This document shows, piece by piece, positions 26,427 to 35,500 of a stretch of DNA of 64,000 bases. The position numbers and the translations under genes were made by a program. The notes beneath the pieces were generated by a model. The model saw nothing but the letters and a program-made list of their open reading frames with translations, searched no databases and had not been told where the DNA came from. The stretch is from NCBI RefSeq assembly GCF_011058315.1, contig NZ_CP049298.1, positions 248,001 to 312,000 of the forward strand. The letters run 5' to 3'. Positions within the stretch are counted from its first letter, which is position 1, and the number at the start of each line of letters is the position of its first letter. The DNA comes from Chryseobacterium sp. POL2. Lineage in GTDB: Bacteria; Bacteroidota; Bacteroidia; Flavobacteriales; Weeksellaceae.

Positions 26427-26948
26427 ATGAGATCAACTACACTACAAAACAGTTACATTAAAGAAAAGGGATTGCCAGGATATGAACCAGAAATGGAGAT
26501 AGATATTTTGGTAAATATTGCAAAAAATGTTAATAGTAGCTTTTATGATGTAACGCAAGATAATAACGCAGGATTAGATATAGATAATATACTTAAAAGA
26601 GTTGAGAAGATAGCTGATAATCTATCTTATTTACTCGATTCTATTTATGATAAAAACATAATGTTTCACAAAGTGAATGAAGAAAAACATGATCTTAAAG
26701 GAAAATTTGAAACTGAAAAGTATTTAAAAAATTCGATGTATAGTTTGTTAGGAAAAAACAATTTACTCAATGAATATCATGATACACATAGGTATGCTTA
26801 TGCATGGGATAATCCACTGGCTTTTAGTAAAACAAACATGTATTATGAATATAGGAACAAACTTAATCAGTCAGACCGGCTAAAATTTGATGATTTATTA
26901 CGACGAGAGCGTGAAATAGAAGAAGATCACTTACAAAAAGTACAATAA
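26427..26948 (+). CDS. Element protein of unknown function (173 aa)
   Basis: A soluble, acidic and basic mixed protein with no signal peptide, membrane segment or motif that I recognise. The middle (about residues 45-95) looks helical, and the C-terminus (LLRREREIEEDHLQKVQ) is a charged helix. It starts 19 bases after the integrase stop and overlaps the next gene by one base, so it belongs to the int transcription unit. Confidence 0.65.
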   Translation: MRSTTLQNSYIKEKGLPGYEPEMEIDILVNIAKNVNSSFYDVTQDNNAGLDIDNILKRVEKIADNLSYLLDSIYDKNIMFHKVNEEKHDLKGKFETEKYLKNSMYSLLGKNNLLNEYHDTHRYAYAWDNPLAFSKTNMYYEYRNKLNQSDRLKFDDLLRREREIEEDHLQKVQ

Positions 26949-27142
26949 TGACAGCAGAACAAGCTTACCCAGCGATAAAAACTTTAATAGAGCAAGTGCA
27001 AGATTTGGGCGAACGTAAAAAATTAGAAAACTTGATACTAGGGGCAGTGGAAAGTAGAGAAAGAAAAAAAGCCCAAATTCTTGCCCAGCTCGATAAAAAG
27101 GAAAGATATCAAATAAAGTCTAAAACAAAGAAAAAGCTTTAG
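26948..27142 (+). CDS. Element small basic protein (64 aa)
   Basis: A 64-residue, lysine-rich, wholly helical-looking protein (QDLGERKKLENLI, ESRERKKAQILAQLDKKE) ending in a basic tail. Its ATG overlaps the preceding stop by one base. A nucleic-acid-binding or adaptor role is possible but not shown. Confidence 0.6.
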   Translation: MTAEQAYPAIKTLIEQVQDLGERKKLENLILGAVESRERKKAQILAQLDKKERYQIKSKTKKKL

Positions 27143-27186
27143 AACTGTATCAGAAACATCAATATAGAATTTAATTTATGTAATCT

Positions 27187-28161
27187 ATGGACTATAAAAA
27201 GTATTTTGAAAATGATATAAAAAGTATTCCTTTTTCAGATGTAATTGACAAAGAAGCCTTTTACCTAGAATATAGAGAAACCGACGTATTTCCAGACATT
27301 AATATTTTTCTATCAAAAGCTTTTGAAAACATTAGTGAAAACTTAATTAATGATGAAATTGTACTTCAAAAAGAAGCTGAGTTTCTTGCATTAATGAAAG
27401 ACAAAAGCAAAGCTGGCAAATTGAAGTTGTTAGAATACTCTAAGCCGTCTATAGCAACGACTAAAACATTTAAGGCTTTAGTACAAATACAAGAGGCTTA
27501 TGATTTTATTTTGGATTTAATTGTAAAGGATGAAGATTACGAAAATGACAAGTTAACATTAATTCACTTAATTAGAAGTATTTTATCTCCCTATAATCAA
27601 CAGGCTGTATTAAAAGCTATTATAGATGACAATAGTATAGCGACAAGAATTAAGTTAGGAGAGTTTGATAACAGTATGTCTAAGCTTGAAGCCGTACGAT
27701 TTGACGGATTAAAAAACAGAACTAAGAAGGATGATTTAGATTTTACTAAAAAAAGCTTTGAAAAGCTTAAGCGGGATCTGAGAATGTTAATTCCTATAGA
27801 GATAAATAATCTTGAAAAGCCACATAGAGTCGAGCTTGATGAGAGAGTTTTAAAGTTTTTTTATAATGCTGAATTACCAGCAAAAATATTTACTGAGTGG
27901 AAATTGTTTTTTGGAAAAAAACACGCTTTAACACATTTTTCTTTTTTATTTTGGAAAATGGTAGATGATAATTTCATTGAAGATGAAAATGGGAAAGAAA
28001 GACCTAGAAAAACGCACAGGAATTATATTGATTTTGTTAATGAAATTTTTGACGAAGATGTAATAAATAGGAATCAATTAAAACGACCAAATGAGCCCGG
28101 ATTAATGGATAATAATATTAGAATAATAAAATATAAAGAAGTAAAAGATTCTTTTATTTAG
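27187..28161 (+). CDS. Element protein of unknown function (324 aa)
   Basis: A 324-residue soluble protein without recognisable motif. It has a helical N-terminal half and a C-terminal half containing ILSPYNQQAVLKAII, FTEWKLFFGKKHALTHFSFLFW and ENGKERPRKTHRNYIDFVNE. The last part looks like a conserved block of Bacteroidota mobile-element proteins, but I cannot name a family. It closes the int unit and is followed at once by a strong terminator. Position between int and the control region is typical for cargo or regulatory genes. Confidence 0.65.
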   Translation: MDYKKYFENDIKSIPFSDVIDKEAFYLEYRETDVFPDINIFLSKAFENISENLINDEIVLQKEAEFLALMKDKSKAGKLKLLEYSKPSIATTKTFKALVQIQEAYDFILDLIVKDEDYENDKLTLIHLIRSILSPYNQQAVLKAIIDDNSIATRIKLGEFDNSMSKLEAVRFDGLKNRTKKDDLDFTKKSFEKLKRDLRMLIPIEINNLEKPHRVELDERVLKFFYNAELPAKIFTEWKLFFGKKHALTHFSFLFWKMVDDNFIEDENGKERPRKTHRNYIDFVNEIFDEDVINRNQLKRPNEPGLMDNNIRIIKYKEVKDSFI

Positions 28162-28196
28162 AGAGACTGTCCTTTTAAGACAGTCTCTTTTTTTTG
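28162..28196 (+). terminator. Terminator of the integrase unit
   Basis: The stem AGAGACTGTC/GACAGTCTCT (28162-28171 and 28179-28188) is perfect over 10 bp, with a 7-base loop and eight T. It begins right at the stop of the 324-residue gene. Confidence 0.9.
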
Positions 28197-28201
28197 AACA
28201 C

Positions 28202-28248
28202 AAAATAACACGTAGCATGTCTATTGATAACACGCTACGTGTTATTTT
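28202..28248. promoter_or_regulatory. Overlapping palindromes, probable operator or replication control site
   Basis: A 15-bp perfect inverted repeat AAAATAACACGTAGC/GCTACGTGTTATTTT has a 17-base spacer. Inside the spacer a second ATAACACG pairs with the same right arm across 3 bases (28227-28234 with 28238-28245). Thus there are three ATAACACG half-sites, two direct and one inverted. The right arm ends 18 bases before a TACTTTTG -7 box at 28267. This suits an operator for the HTH protein at 28301. An origin or attenuating structure is also possible. Confidence 0.55.
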
Positions 28249-28266
28249 TTTTGATTTTCGGTGGTC

Positions 28267-28274
28267 TACTTTTG
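28267..28274 (+). promoter_or_regulatory. -7 box (TACTTTTG) for the element's HTH/replication genes
   Basis: TACTTTTG fits TAnnTTTG and lies 26 bases before the ATG at 28301. The -33 region falls over the end of the large palindrome and lacks a clean TTG, which would be consistent with a regulated promoter. Confidence 0.4.
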
Positions 28275-28300
28275 TTAAAACATTTTAAAACCGAAAAGTA

Positions 28301-28561
28301 ATGGATAAAACGACATTAGTAATGGTACCAGAAAGTGAATATAAAAATCTACTTCAAAAGGTGGATACAATATTCGATTCCATCGTAAAAAAAACACAAG
28401 AACCCATCTCCGAACATATTTCAAAAAATGAAGTTCTTTTTATGTTAGGGATTTCACGCGGAACATATTGGCGCTGGGTAAAAGACGGCAAACTTAAAGA
28501 ATATGGCATCGGCGCAAAAAGATACTGCAAACGCAGCCAAATCCAAGAACTTTTAAAATAA
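28301..28561 (+). CDS. Excisionase-like helix-turn-helix protein
   Basis: An 86-residue protein. Residues about 43-85 match the HTH_17 / MerR-like excisionase domain: ISKNEVLFMLGISRGTYWRW, then VKDGKLKEYGIGAKRYCKRS, then IQELL. Such proteins bend DNA for excision or regulate element genes. The start follows a palindrome-containing promoter region. It may be Xis or a transcription regulator; the sequence does not decide. Confidence 0.8.
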   Translation: MDKTTLVMVPESEYKNLLQKVDTIFDSIVKKTQEPISEHISKNEVLFMLGISRGTYWRWVKDGKLKEYGIGAKRYCKRSQIQELLK

Positions 28562-28619
28562 AAAAAAGCCTAATCAGTGAAGGGAGACAGGCTTTAATTT
28601 AAATCTTAAAAAAAATGAT

Positions 28620-28853
28620 ATGGACAAATATACTACTGTTCCGGTTCAGGAGCAAAAATTACGGCAATTCTTTATCAGACACCAGCGGAATGGTGCCACT
28701 ATGCTAATGGCAGCTAAGGCGACAGGCATCGAGCGCGCGAGCGTATGCCGTTATATCGCGGTTTTCGAAAGAAAAAATATTGTCAATTTCCACGGATTCC
28801 ATTTGTGCCCTATTTCGGGTCATCGGGCTGGTTTTTACTCGATAAAAAAGTGA
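28620..28853 (+). CDS. Small winged-helix/HTH protein (77 aa)
   Basis: A 77-residue protein with a helix-turn-helix pattern in GATMLMAAKATGIERASVCR followed by YIAVFERKNIV and a wing-like ISGHRAGFYSI. Similar small HTH proteins are common in Bacteroidota prophages just upstream of replication genes. It is probably DNA binding. It ends 32 bases before the ATG of the replication-type gene. Confidence 0.65.
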   Translation: MDKYTTVPVQEQKLRQFFIRHQRNGATMLMAAKATGIERASVCRYIAVFERKNIVNFHGFHLCPISGHRAGFYSIKK

Positions 28854-28885
28854 AATATAACATCAACATAAATCAGCGCGCCATA

Positions 28886-29845
28886 ATGGAAAATAGTGCC
28901 AATATTGATATTGTGGATGCTGCCATACTTGACTTTATGGTTTCTTTTTCTGCTTCGCCTAAAATTGATAAAATCATAGAAAGCAACACTGTTTTCTTTT
29001 GGTTTTCACATGACGCGATTATTAGCCAATTACCTATGCTTAAGCTTAAAAAAGATAGTGTTTACAAGCGTCTAATCAAGCTTTGCGAAAAAGGGTTTTT
29101 AATAAAATTTCCAGCAAGTCAAAAACTAAACCGATCTTATTACGCTATCTCCGAAAAATCATTTGCGTTAAGCTTCGAACCTTCGGAAAATATTCCGAAG
29201 GGGTACGGAAATAAATCCGAAGGACCTTCGGAAAATAATCCGAACGATAATAATATAAGTAATAATCTAAATAAAATAAATACTACTACTTACTATGAGC
29301 CCGAAAAAGCAAAAATTTATTTAAAAAATAATCAACAAGTCCAAATGGATAGATTGATGATGCAGCATAAGCTTTCCAAAGATCAACTAGACTCTAAAAT
29401 TGATGAATTTGTGAATTATGCTGAAAGTGTAAATAAAAATAAATGGATTGATAATTCTGATCTCGCAAGACATTTTGAATCTTGGTTATCCAAAAGACCG
29501 ATTGTCATTAATAATTACAAGAACTGGACGGAAAAAGAATTTTGTGAGGAGGTTGAAAAAGTTGGCGGAAAAAACAGAAAAGAATATCTGCGAAAATTTA
29601 TTGATGTCTTCAAACAAACTGGCGAAAATGGCAAAATGAGGTTTCAGAATCGTACAGCATGGGACACAGCAACAGAACTCAAATTGTTTATTCAAAAAGA
29701 GTTAAATAGTGTACATATTGATTTTCCAGCTAGACAAAAAGACAAGGTTTCGGCTAGGACGATACTCGCACAGCGACTTGCAGAAAATACTAAGCGAAAT
29801 AAAGAAAACGGTAATACTACAATAGATATAGAAATTGTCGAATGA
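28886..29845 (+). CDS. Phage-type replication protein with winged helix (319 aa)
   Basis: The ATG at 28886 was chosen; an upstream in-frame start at 28745 would lie inside the preceding gene. The N-terminal 110 residues look like a winged helix (WFSHDAIISQLPML, KKDSVYKRLIKLCEKGFL). A Ser/Asn/Pro-rich linker follows (about residues 115-145). The C-terminal part, FVNYAESVNKNKWID then LARHFESWLSKRP, resembles the helicase-loader/DnaD-like end of phage O-type replication initiators. It probably starts element replication. The 3' end overlaps the next gene by four bases. Confidence 0.65.
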   Translation: MENSANIDIVDAAILDFMVSFSASPKIDKIIESNTVFFWFSHDAIISQLPMLKLKKDSVYKRLIKLCEKGFLIKFPASQKLNRSYYAISEKSFALSFEPSENIPKGYGNKSEGPSENNPNDNNISNNLNKINTTTYYEPEKAKIYLKNNQQVQMDRLMMQHKLSKDQLDSKIDEFVNYAESVNKNKWIDNSDLARHFESWLSKRPIVINNYKNWTEKEFCEEVEKVGGKNRKEYLRKFIDVFKQTGENGKMRFQNRTAWDTATELKLFIQKELNSVHIDFPARQKDKVSARTILAQRLAENTKRNKENGNTTIDIEIVE

Positions 29846-30177
29846 AAAATTTTAAACGTAAAATAAAAAAAAGCTATTCGTGGAATTATTTCAAAAAAAA
29901 GTATGGGATAAGCCTTTTTGAACTACATACAGAAAGATTATCTAATTTGATACAAATGTCCAGACTTTTTCCTGCTTTAGAATACTTGGAAGACTATGAA
30001 ATAATTAATCGTAATAATGTAATTGATATTCTTTTAACTGAGTCGGCTCTAATTTATGTTGTTTATAAAATTAACGAAACTAATTTTTATGAGAAAAGCT
30101 CTCGCGTTAATATAAGAAAGTTGATAGAAGAGTTAAAATTTAAATGTGAAATAAATCAAGATTTTTCTTTGAATTGA
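29842..30177 (+). CDS. Element protein of unknown function (111 aa)
   Basis: A 111-residue basic protein without recognisable motif; the N-terminus (MKNFKRKIKKSYSW) is strongly basic. It overlaps the upstream replication-type gene by ATGA and lies 4 bases before the DUF5681 gene, so it is translated from the same message. Confidence 0.6.
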   Translation: MKNFKRKIKKSYSWNYFKKKYGISLFELHTERLSNLIQMSRLFPALEYLEDYEIINRNNVIDILLTESALIYVVYKINETNFYEKSSRVNIRKLIEELKFKCEINQDFSLN

Positions 30178-30181
30178 AATT

Positions 30182-30589
30182 ATGAAAGATCCAAGACAGA
30201 ATAACATTGCCGGGAAAGGATTCGATAAGAACCCTCAAAACATTAATAGGAAAGGAAGACCTAGAAAAACCTATACCGTAATCAATGATATATTTAAAGA
30301 CAAAGGCATTCAGCCTGTCTCTAAGTCGGAATACATTGAATTGTTCAGTAGGATAATGAATGCTACAGAAGCCGAAATAAATACGCTTAAAAGTGATAAA
30401 AACACACCGTTAGCTCTAAGAATAATCTTAGCAGAATTAAGCTCAAAAAACAAAAATAAAATTATTCGCGATCTACGAAATTTTATGTTTGGCCAATCTC
30501 AGCAAGAAATTATTCAAACCGTTAAAGCGCGCGTAATCACGCAAGAAGAAATTAAAAGATACAAGCGAATACTAGAAGATGAAAACTAA
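30182..30589 (+). CDS. DUF5681-type protein, small-terminase-like
   Basis: A 135-residue protein. The N-terminus GKGFDKNPQNINRKGRPRK matches the DUF5681 pattern (G-x-F-x-x-N-P-x-N-x-x-G-R-P-K). This occurs at the start of phage small-terminase-like proteins. The C-terminal half is helical (IKRYKRILEDEN). It may recognise DNA for packaging or replication. No large terminase gene follows. Confidence 0.6.
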   Translation: MKDPRQNNIAGKGFDKNPQNINRKGRPRKTYTVINDIFKDKGIQPVSKSEYIELFSRIMNATEAEINTLKSDKNTPLALRIILAELSSKNKNKIIRDLRNFMFGQSQQEIIQTVKARVITQEEIKRYKRILEDEN

Positions 30590-30644
30590 AAACAACGAGA
30601 AAACAACGAAACATAACATAATTATTAATCAAAATTTCAAAAAA

Positions 30645-31193
30645 ATGGAAACAACTATTCAAAAAAGTGCAATTAGTGAAACACGAGTAAACAAAACTAC
30701 TGAAGATGTCCTTTTAGACATTATTCTGGATCGAATGGAAGAAGATCTAATGATTGCTATCGAAAGAATGAGAGATTGCAGTGAAAAGGATTCTTTATGG
30801 CATGAAATGAAAGAAGAAGCCGCTAAGTTAACTGATGATCTTTTCATTGCGCAAAAGAATCGCGAGACTTTCAAACAATTACTAATTCAAAGAGCTAAAA
30901 ATGAATATGGCTTAGATGTGAAAGAGATTACTTTCGAAAGAAGTGTTATTTATGATAGCGAAGAAGATTGTTTAGCTGGCGTAAATGGATCGGTTATGTA
31001 CATTGATTCATTAAATGATCTTCCCATGATGTCACCGCAAGATATGATTTGTGAAATAGAACATCTTTTAAAAGATGGTTACATCGTGCGAGTTAAAGGA
31101 GAAGATTTAACACTACGATCATTGGAAGACATTGATAAAATATTCAAGCCACAATTTCCAGAATTACAGAGGGTAGCATTCGCAGATTTATAA
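30645..31193 (+). CDS. Element protein of unknown function (182 aa)
   Basis: The ATG at 30645 sits behind an A-rich leader typical of strong starts here. The alternative ATG at 30579 would overlap the DUF5681 gene by 11 bases and add 22 low-complexity residues. The protein is acidic and helical (MEEDLMIAIERMRDCSEKDS, EEAAKLTDDLFIAQKN), followed by a mixed C-terminal part. I do not recognise the family. Confidence 0.6.
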   Translation: METTIQKSAISETRVNKTTEDVLLDIILDRMEEDLMIAIERMRDCSEKDSLWHEMKEEAAKLTDDLFIAQKNRETFKQLLIQRAKNEYGLDVKEITFERSVIYDSEEDCLAGVNGSVMYIDSLNDLPMMSPQDMICEIEHLLKDGYIVRVKGEDLTLRSLEDIDKIFKPQFPELQRVAFADL

Positions 31194-31274
31194 AGTTCGA
31201 ATCCTTATTACTCTATTATAGAATTTATTAAAGTATTAAAAATCAAGACTTTAAAAAATAATTTAACCTAAGTT

Positions 31275-31294
31275 GTTTGGTAAAGGTTTGGTAA
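31275..31294 (+). promoter_or_regulatory. Two direct GTTTGGTAA 9-mers before the DnaA-like gene
   Basis: GTTTGGTAA occurs at 31275-31283 and again at 31286-31294, one helical turn apart, ending 18 bases before the ATG at 31313. The reverse complement forms the inverted repeat at the integrase start and lies near the right end of the element. Confidence 0.5.
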
Positions 31295-31312
31295 TGTGAA
31301 AACTCATTAAAA

Positions 31313-31897
31313 ATGAAGATATCCAACTATGAAATTTTAGCGAATGTACTAAAAGTTAGCAGAATTTCTTTAAATGATTTTTTTGGAAAGACAAAGACGC
31401 AAAGAATTGTTTTTGCACGCGCATTATTTTCTAATGCTGCAAATGATAACGGATCTTCATTTGGTGAAATTGCCAAGTTTACCAAACAGCACAGGTCAAC
31501 TTCCCATTATCATGTACAAAACTATGCTGTTTTCTTTAGATTCTATACTGATTTTAAAGAAAAAGCGGTGCAATTAAACAAACAATTATTAACCATAAAA
31601 CAAATATTTGAAATGAGCGAGAAAATCGAAAAAGACGGGAAAGTCTATTATGAAGAATCAGCAGTTGCAAACGCAATTGGAACCGCGGTAAAAACTGCAC
31701 TAGAAGCGGTTTCCGTTGGATTAGAAAAAAAAGAAGAAACGGATCAAGATGATTTGGAAGACAAAGAGCCAAGTTCAGGCGTAAAAGAGTATCTAAAAGA
31801 TGCTTCAGGCGAAAGCCTTGGAGGTCGTGGGCTTGACTTTGATCGAGCAAAACAAAACTTGATGGCGAAGGGGCCGCTTGGAGGAAAAACAATTTAA
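31313..31897 (+). CDS. Stand-alone DnaA domain-IV-like DNA-binding protein
   Basis: A 194-residue protein. Residues about 1-85 line up with the DnaA C-terminal DNA-binding domain: a first helix with VLKVSRISLNDFFGKTKTQR, then IVFARALFSNAA, then SFGEIAKFTKQHRSTSHYHV, where HRSTSHYHV stands for DnaA DHTTVLHA. The AAA+ part is missing. The C-terminal half is acidic and linker-like and ends in a Gly-rich stretch. It could be an element replication or regulatory protein binding 9-mer boxes. The match is by eye. Confidence 0.55.
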   Translation: MKISNYEILANVLKVSRISLNDFFGKTKTQRIVFARALFSNAANDNGSSFGEIAKFTKQHRSTSHYHVQNYAVFFRFYTDFKEKAVQLNKQLLTIKQIFEMSEKIEKDGKVYYEESAVANAIGTAVKTALEAVSVGLEKKEETDQDDLEDKEPSSGVKEYLKDASGESLGGRGLDFDRAKQNLMAKGPLGGKTI

Positions 31898-31912
31898 TAT
31901 TCACCAAAACCG

Positions 31913-32545
31913 ATGAATAATAGAAAATTAAAACAAAGATCGAGATTCAATAAAGTTGCGGCTATGGTTGCGTTGTATGAATTGAGAGCTGAAAAAGAGT
32001 CTGTTTATAGATACTTATTCAATGATTCTAATCCTTTTCTTTCGGAAATAGAATTTGGCTTTATTGACCGTTGTCAAACACGAAATATGATTCATGTAGC
32101 GTTTTATAATGCTCCAATACTTCAAGATTTTGAAATAGCAAAAACAAAAGATGAAGCAACAAACTACCTAATAGAGCTGGATAATCATTTTAAAGAGGTT
32201 AGCCATCATTCAGAAATTAATGATTTCTGTTTTACTCTATTTTGCAAATATGTGATTCGTGGGGAACTTCCAATTTTTACTAGTAAATCAATTATGTTAA
32301 TCGAAATTTTTAATTTTTTCGCAAAACATGACTATGATATAAAAATTGTAAATGAGAAAGTTGAGCAAAATCCACTTTTAAAGAAAATGTTAAAAGATTT
32401 TTTGCCGATGTCAGTATTGAGACATGTCTTTTTAGAAATAGAAAATAAAATTCAAGAAGCTGAAAGTAATGGACAAAATTTGAAAGAAAAGTTAAGCGAT
32501 ATTATTTCAAATTTTACAGATAGAATTTTTCAAAAACTTAACTAA
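31913..32545 (+). CDS. Protein of unknown function upstream of the tape measure (210 aa)
   Basis: A 210-residue soluble, mostly helical protein with no motif I recognise. It sits 31 bases before the tape-measure gene, the place where tailed phages usually encode tail-assembly chaperones. I looked for a programmed frameshift near its end and saw no convincing slippery site. The chaperone role is a positional guess only. Confidence 0.6.
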   Translation: MNNRKLKQRSRFNKVAAMVALYELRAEKESVYRYLFNDSNPFLSEIEFGFIDRCQTRNMIHVAFYNAPILQDFEIAKTKDEATNYLIELDNHFKEVSHHSEINDFCFTLFCKYVIRGELPIFTSKSIMLIEIFNFFAKHDYDIKIVNEKVEQNPLLKKMLKDFLPMSVLRHVFLEIENKIQEAESNGQNLKEKLSDIISNFTDRIFQKLN

Positions 32546-32575
32546 AAAACTAATAACCAAGAAAACTTAATTAAA

Positions 32576-35500
32576 ATGGCAGGATTAGAAGATGGAATAA
32601 AATTTAAGATAGGAGCCGATCACAGCGAGTTTATGAAGGCTGTAGAAGAGAGTGGTATAAGACTTAAGGGATTTACTCAATTTGCACGTGAAGCAGGCGA
32701 AAACATTGATAGTGCTTTTGTTGAAGCTTTAAAAACTATTGAAGCACAAAAAACGGCATTAGCCGAGTTGCAGAAAAAATATGATGATCTTCAAAAAACA
32801 CCAACAAAAATTGGAAATGATGAAGAAGTAGCGGCATTTACACAAGAGATTAATCGACTCAAGGAAGAAATTGATTTGTATAAAAATAAAATCAATGAAA
32901 TGAATCTTGTTTTAGAGTCATTCAGCAATAAAAATGTCAATCTAACGCAGGATCTTGAAGAAGTCCGCGAAAAAATAGTTAAAACCACATCTGAAAACTA
33001 CACTATTGAAGCTCTTGGCGTAACAAAAGAAAATATAGTTATCCAAAAGCAATATATTAAAGAACTGGAGTCACAATTAAAAGAACTTCAGAAAACTATT
33101 GACGACATGGCACCTAGTAAGGCTAAACTTACTGTTATGGGAGAAGCGTCTTCGATAGCTAAAGAAATTGAATTAGAAAAAAAGGCTTTACTAGAATTAG
33201 AGGAAGCTTTACGTAATACGGAAAAAGAGCATATTTCTTTACGTGAAAAATTATCGACTGTGCGTTCAGAAATGGAAGCGTTATCAGCAGATAACAAAAG
33301 AAATACAGCTGAATATAATGAGCTTAAAGAAAAGGCTCAAGAATATTCAGCGCAATTAAAACAAGTTGCTGACGATTTAAAGCCAAACATTGATAATCAT
33401 GATAATCTTCGCGAAAAACTTTCTTCTGTAAAAACAGAAATGGAAGCTTTAATGCTTTCCGGTAAAGGACAATCCGAAGAATATGAAGAATTGAAGGGAA
33501 AGGCCCAAGAGTATTCTCAAATGATTGTCCAAGTCGCTAAAGATATTAAGCCGCTCGAAGAAAAAAACACCACATTACAATCCAAGCTACGTGCTGTAAA
33601 AGAAGAAATGCTTCAATTGGCTGCTGCTGGCGAAAAAGATTCAGCGCAATATAACGAATTGCGAAAGCAAGCTATCGCGTACCAAAGTGAGCTTCAACAG
33701 ATGAATAAAGAATTAAAGTCTTTATCAGGAAGCACTAGCATCACCGCGATGGTTAATTCATTAGGATTATTGTCTGGAGGACTTTCTGCCGCCAATGGAT
33801 TTATGGCAATGTTTGCAGGTAATAATGAAAACCTAGACAAAATTATGGTTCGTTTGCAGGCTACAATGTCGGCGGCGATAGGTATTCAGCAAATCCAAAA
33901 TAGTTTGGCCAAAGAATCTGGCGTTATACAGTCCGTTGTAGCAGTGCAGACTTTAGCAAAGGCGAAAGCCGAAGCATTAGCAACAAAAAACACAATCGGC
34001 GCTACAATAGCGCAAAGAGCTTTTAATCTAGTCGCAAAAGCTAATCCTTATGTTTTATTGGCTGCTGGTTTGGTTACTGTTGTAGGCGCGTTGGTTATGT
34101 TTTCTGGTAAGACTAAGAAAGCGGCAGAAGATCAAGAAAAGTTAAATAAAGCCACAGCAGACGGTGCGGCCGAAAACATTGTTAAGTATAAGCAATTACA
34201 AACCGCTTGGAATGCACTTGGTGGTGATTTGAAGAAGCAACAAAAATACATTGAAGAAAATAAAGATAAGTTCCATGAGCTTGGTAGAGAAGTTAATAAT
34301 GTTAATGAAGCTGAAAAATTCTTTAATACTAATTCAAATGATTTTATAGAATCTTTAAAGTTACGAGCTGAGGCAGCAGCTCACGCCCAAATCGCGGTTG
34401 AAAAATATAAAGAAGCGATTTTAGCCGATAAAGAAATAGAACAATTCGACAAAGATTGGGAAAACGCTGGTTTTTTTGGTAAAGTATGGCTGGGGGCAAA
34501 AGCTTCATATAATAGAATGGATGTTGCTGTAGGCGGTAAAGGTGGTGACAAATCAAGGGTAGAAGCTCAAAAAGAACTTGAGAAAGAACTTGAACTCAAA
34601 AAAAGAGCTGATGAACTAGGAAAAAAAGCTGCTAATCCATACAATGGAGGAAGTGGGAAAACACCCAAAACCAAAACGGCTAAAAAGGCGGCTGACGAGT
34701 TTCTTCCTCCTGGTTCTGTTGCTGAAATTCAGAAAAGATTATCGGAAATTGATAAAGCACTTTCAAAAGCAACTGGCGACAAACAAATTGCTGATCTAAA
34801 AACGAAGCGTATTGCTTTAGCTAAAGAATTGGCAGAAGCTGAAAAGAAAATCCAAATACAGAGCTTACAACAGCAATTTGACGAATCTCAAAAGCTTTGG
34901 ACTGATTATTATTCAACGATCGAAAGCCTTGGAAAACCAACAGCTGACAAAATTTATGGTGATCTACTCGCAAATGATTCTTCCCAATTTGAGCAATTGC
35001 AAAAGAAACAGCAAGAACTTTTGGCGAAAGCCAACACGGCCGATAAAGATGGTAAATCTTTAATCACTGATGAAGAAAAAGAGGTTTTAAGCGAGGTTTC
35101 CCAAATCATTAATGAGATGTTGGGCAAGCAGTCACAACTGGACCAATTTAAGCAAAATGTCGCTGACACTCTTTCTACGATGGCCACAGAAGCGGAAAAA
35201 ATTAAGTACTTAGAAGATATTCAAAAAACAGCTTCAAAAGACAGCGGTGAGTATGCTTATGTTGTGGAGCAGGAACGCGCAATACAAGACCAACTTCGCC
35301 AACAATACCAGCAATTCCTTAATGACCATAGAAGCTTTGAAGAGCAGAAAGCGATAATTACTGAAAGGTTCGCAAAAATTCGTGAGCAGATCGCAAGTGA
35401 TGAAACTTTGTCGGCTTCTCAAAAAAGTGATGCTATGGCGAAAGCAGGGCAAGCAGAAGCAGACGAGTTTTCTCGTGCTTTTATGGATAGTATTTCAAAC

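Noticed and set aside
28745-28885. Upstream extension of the replication-type protein
   Set aside because: It would overlap the 77-residue HTH gene by over 100 bases, and the added residues look like a shadow frame. The ATG at 28886 is preferred.
32480-32575. Programmed frameshift producing a tail-assembly chaperone fusion before the tape measure
   Set aside because: No heptameric slippery sequence sits in the right frame with an overlapping second frame.
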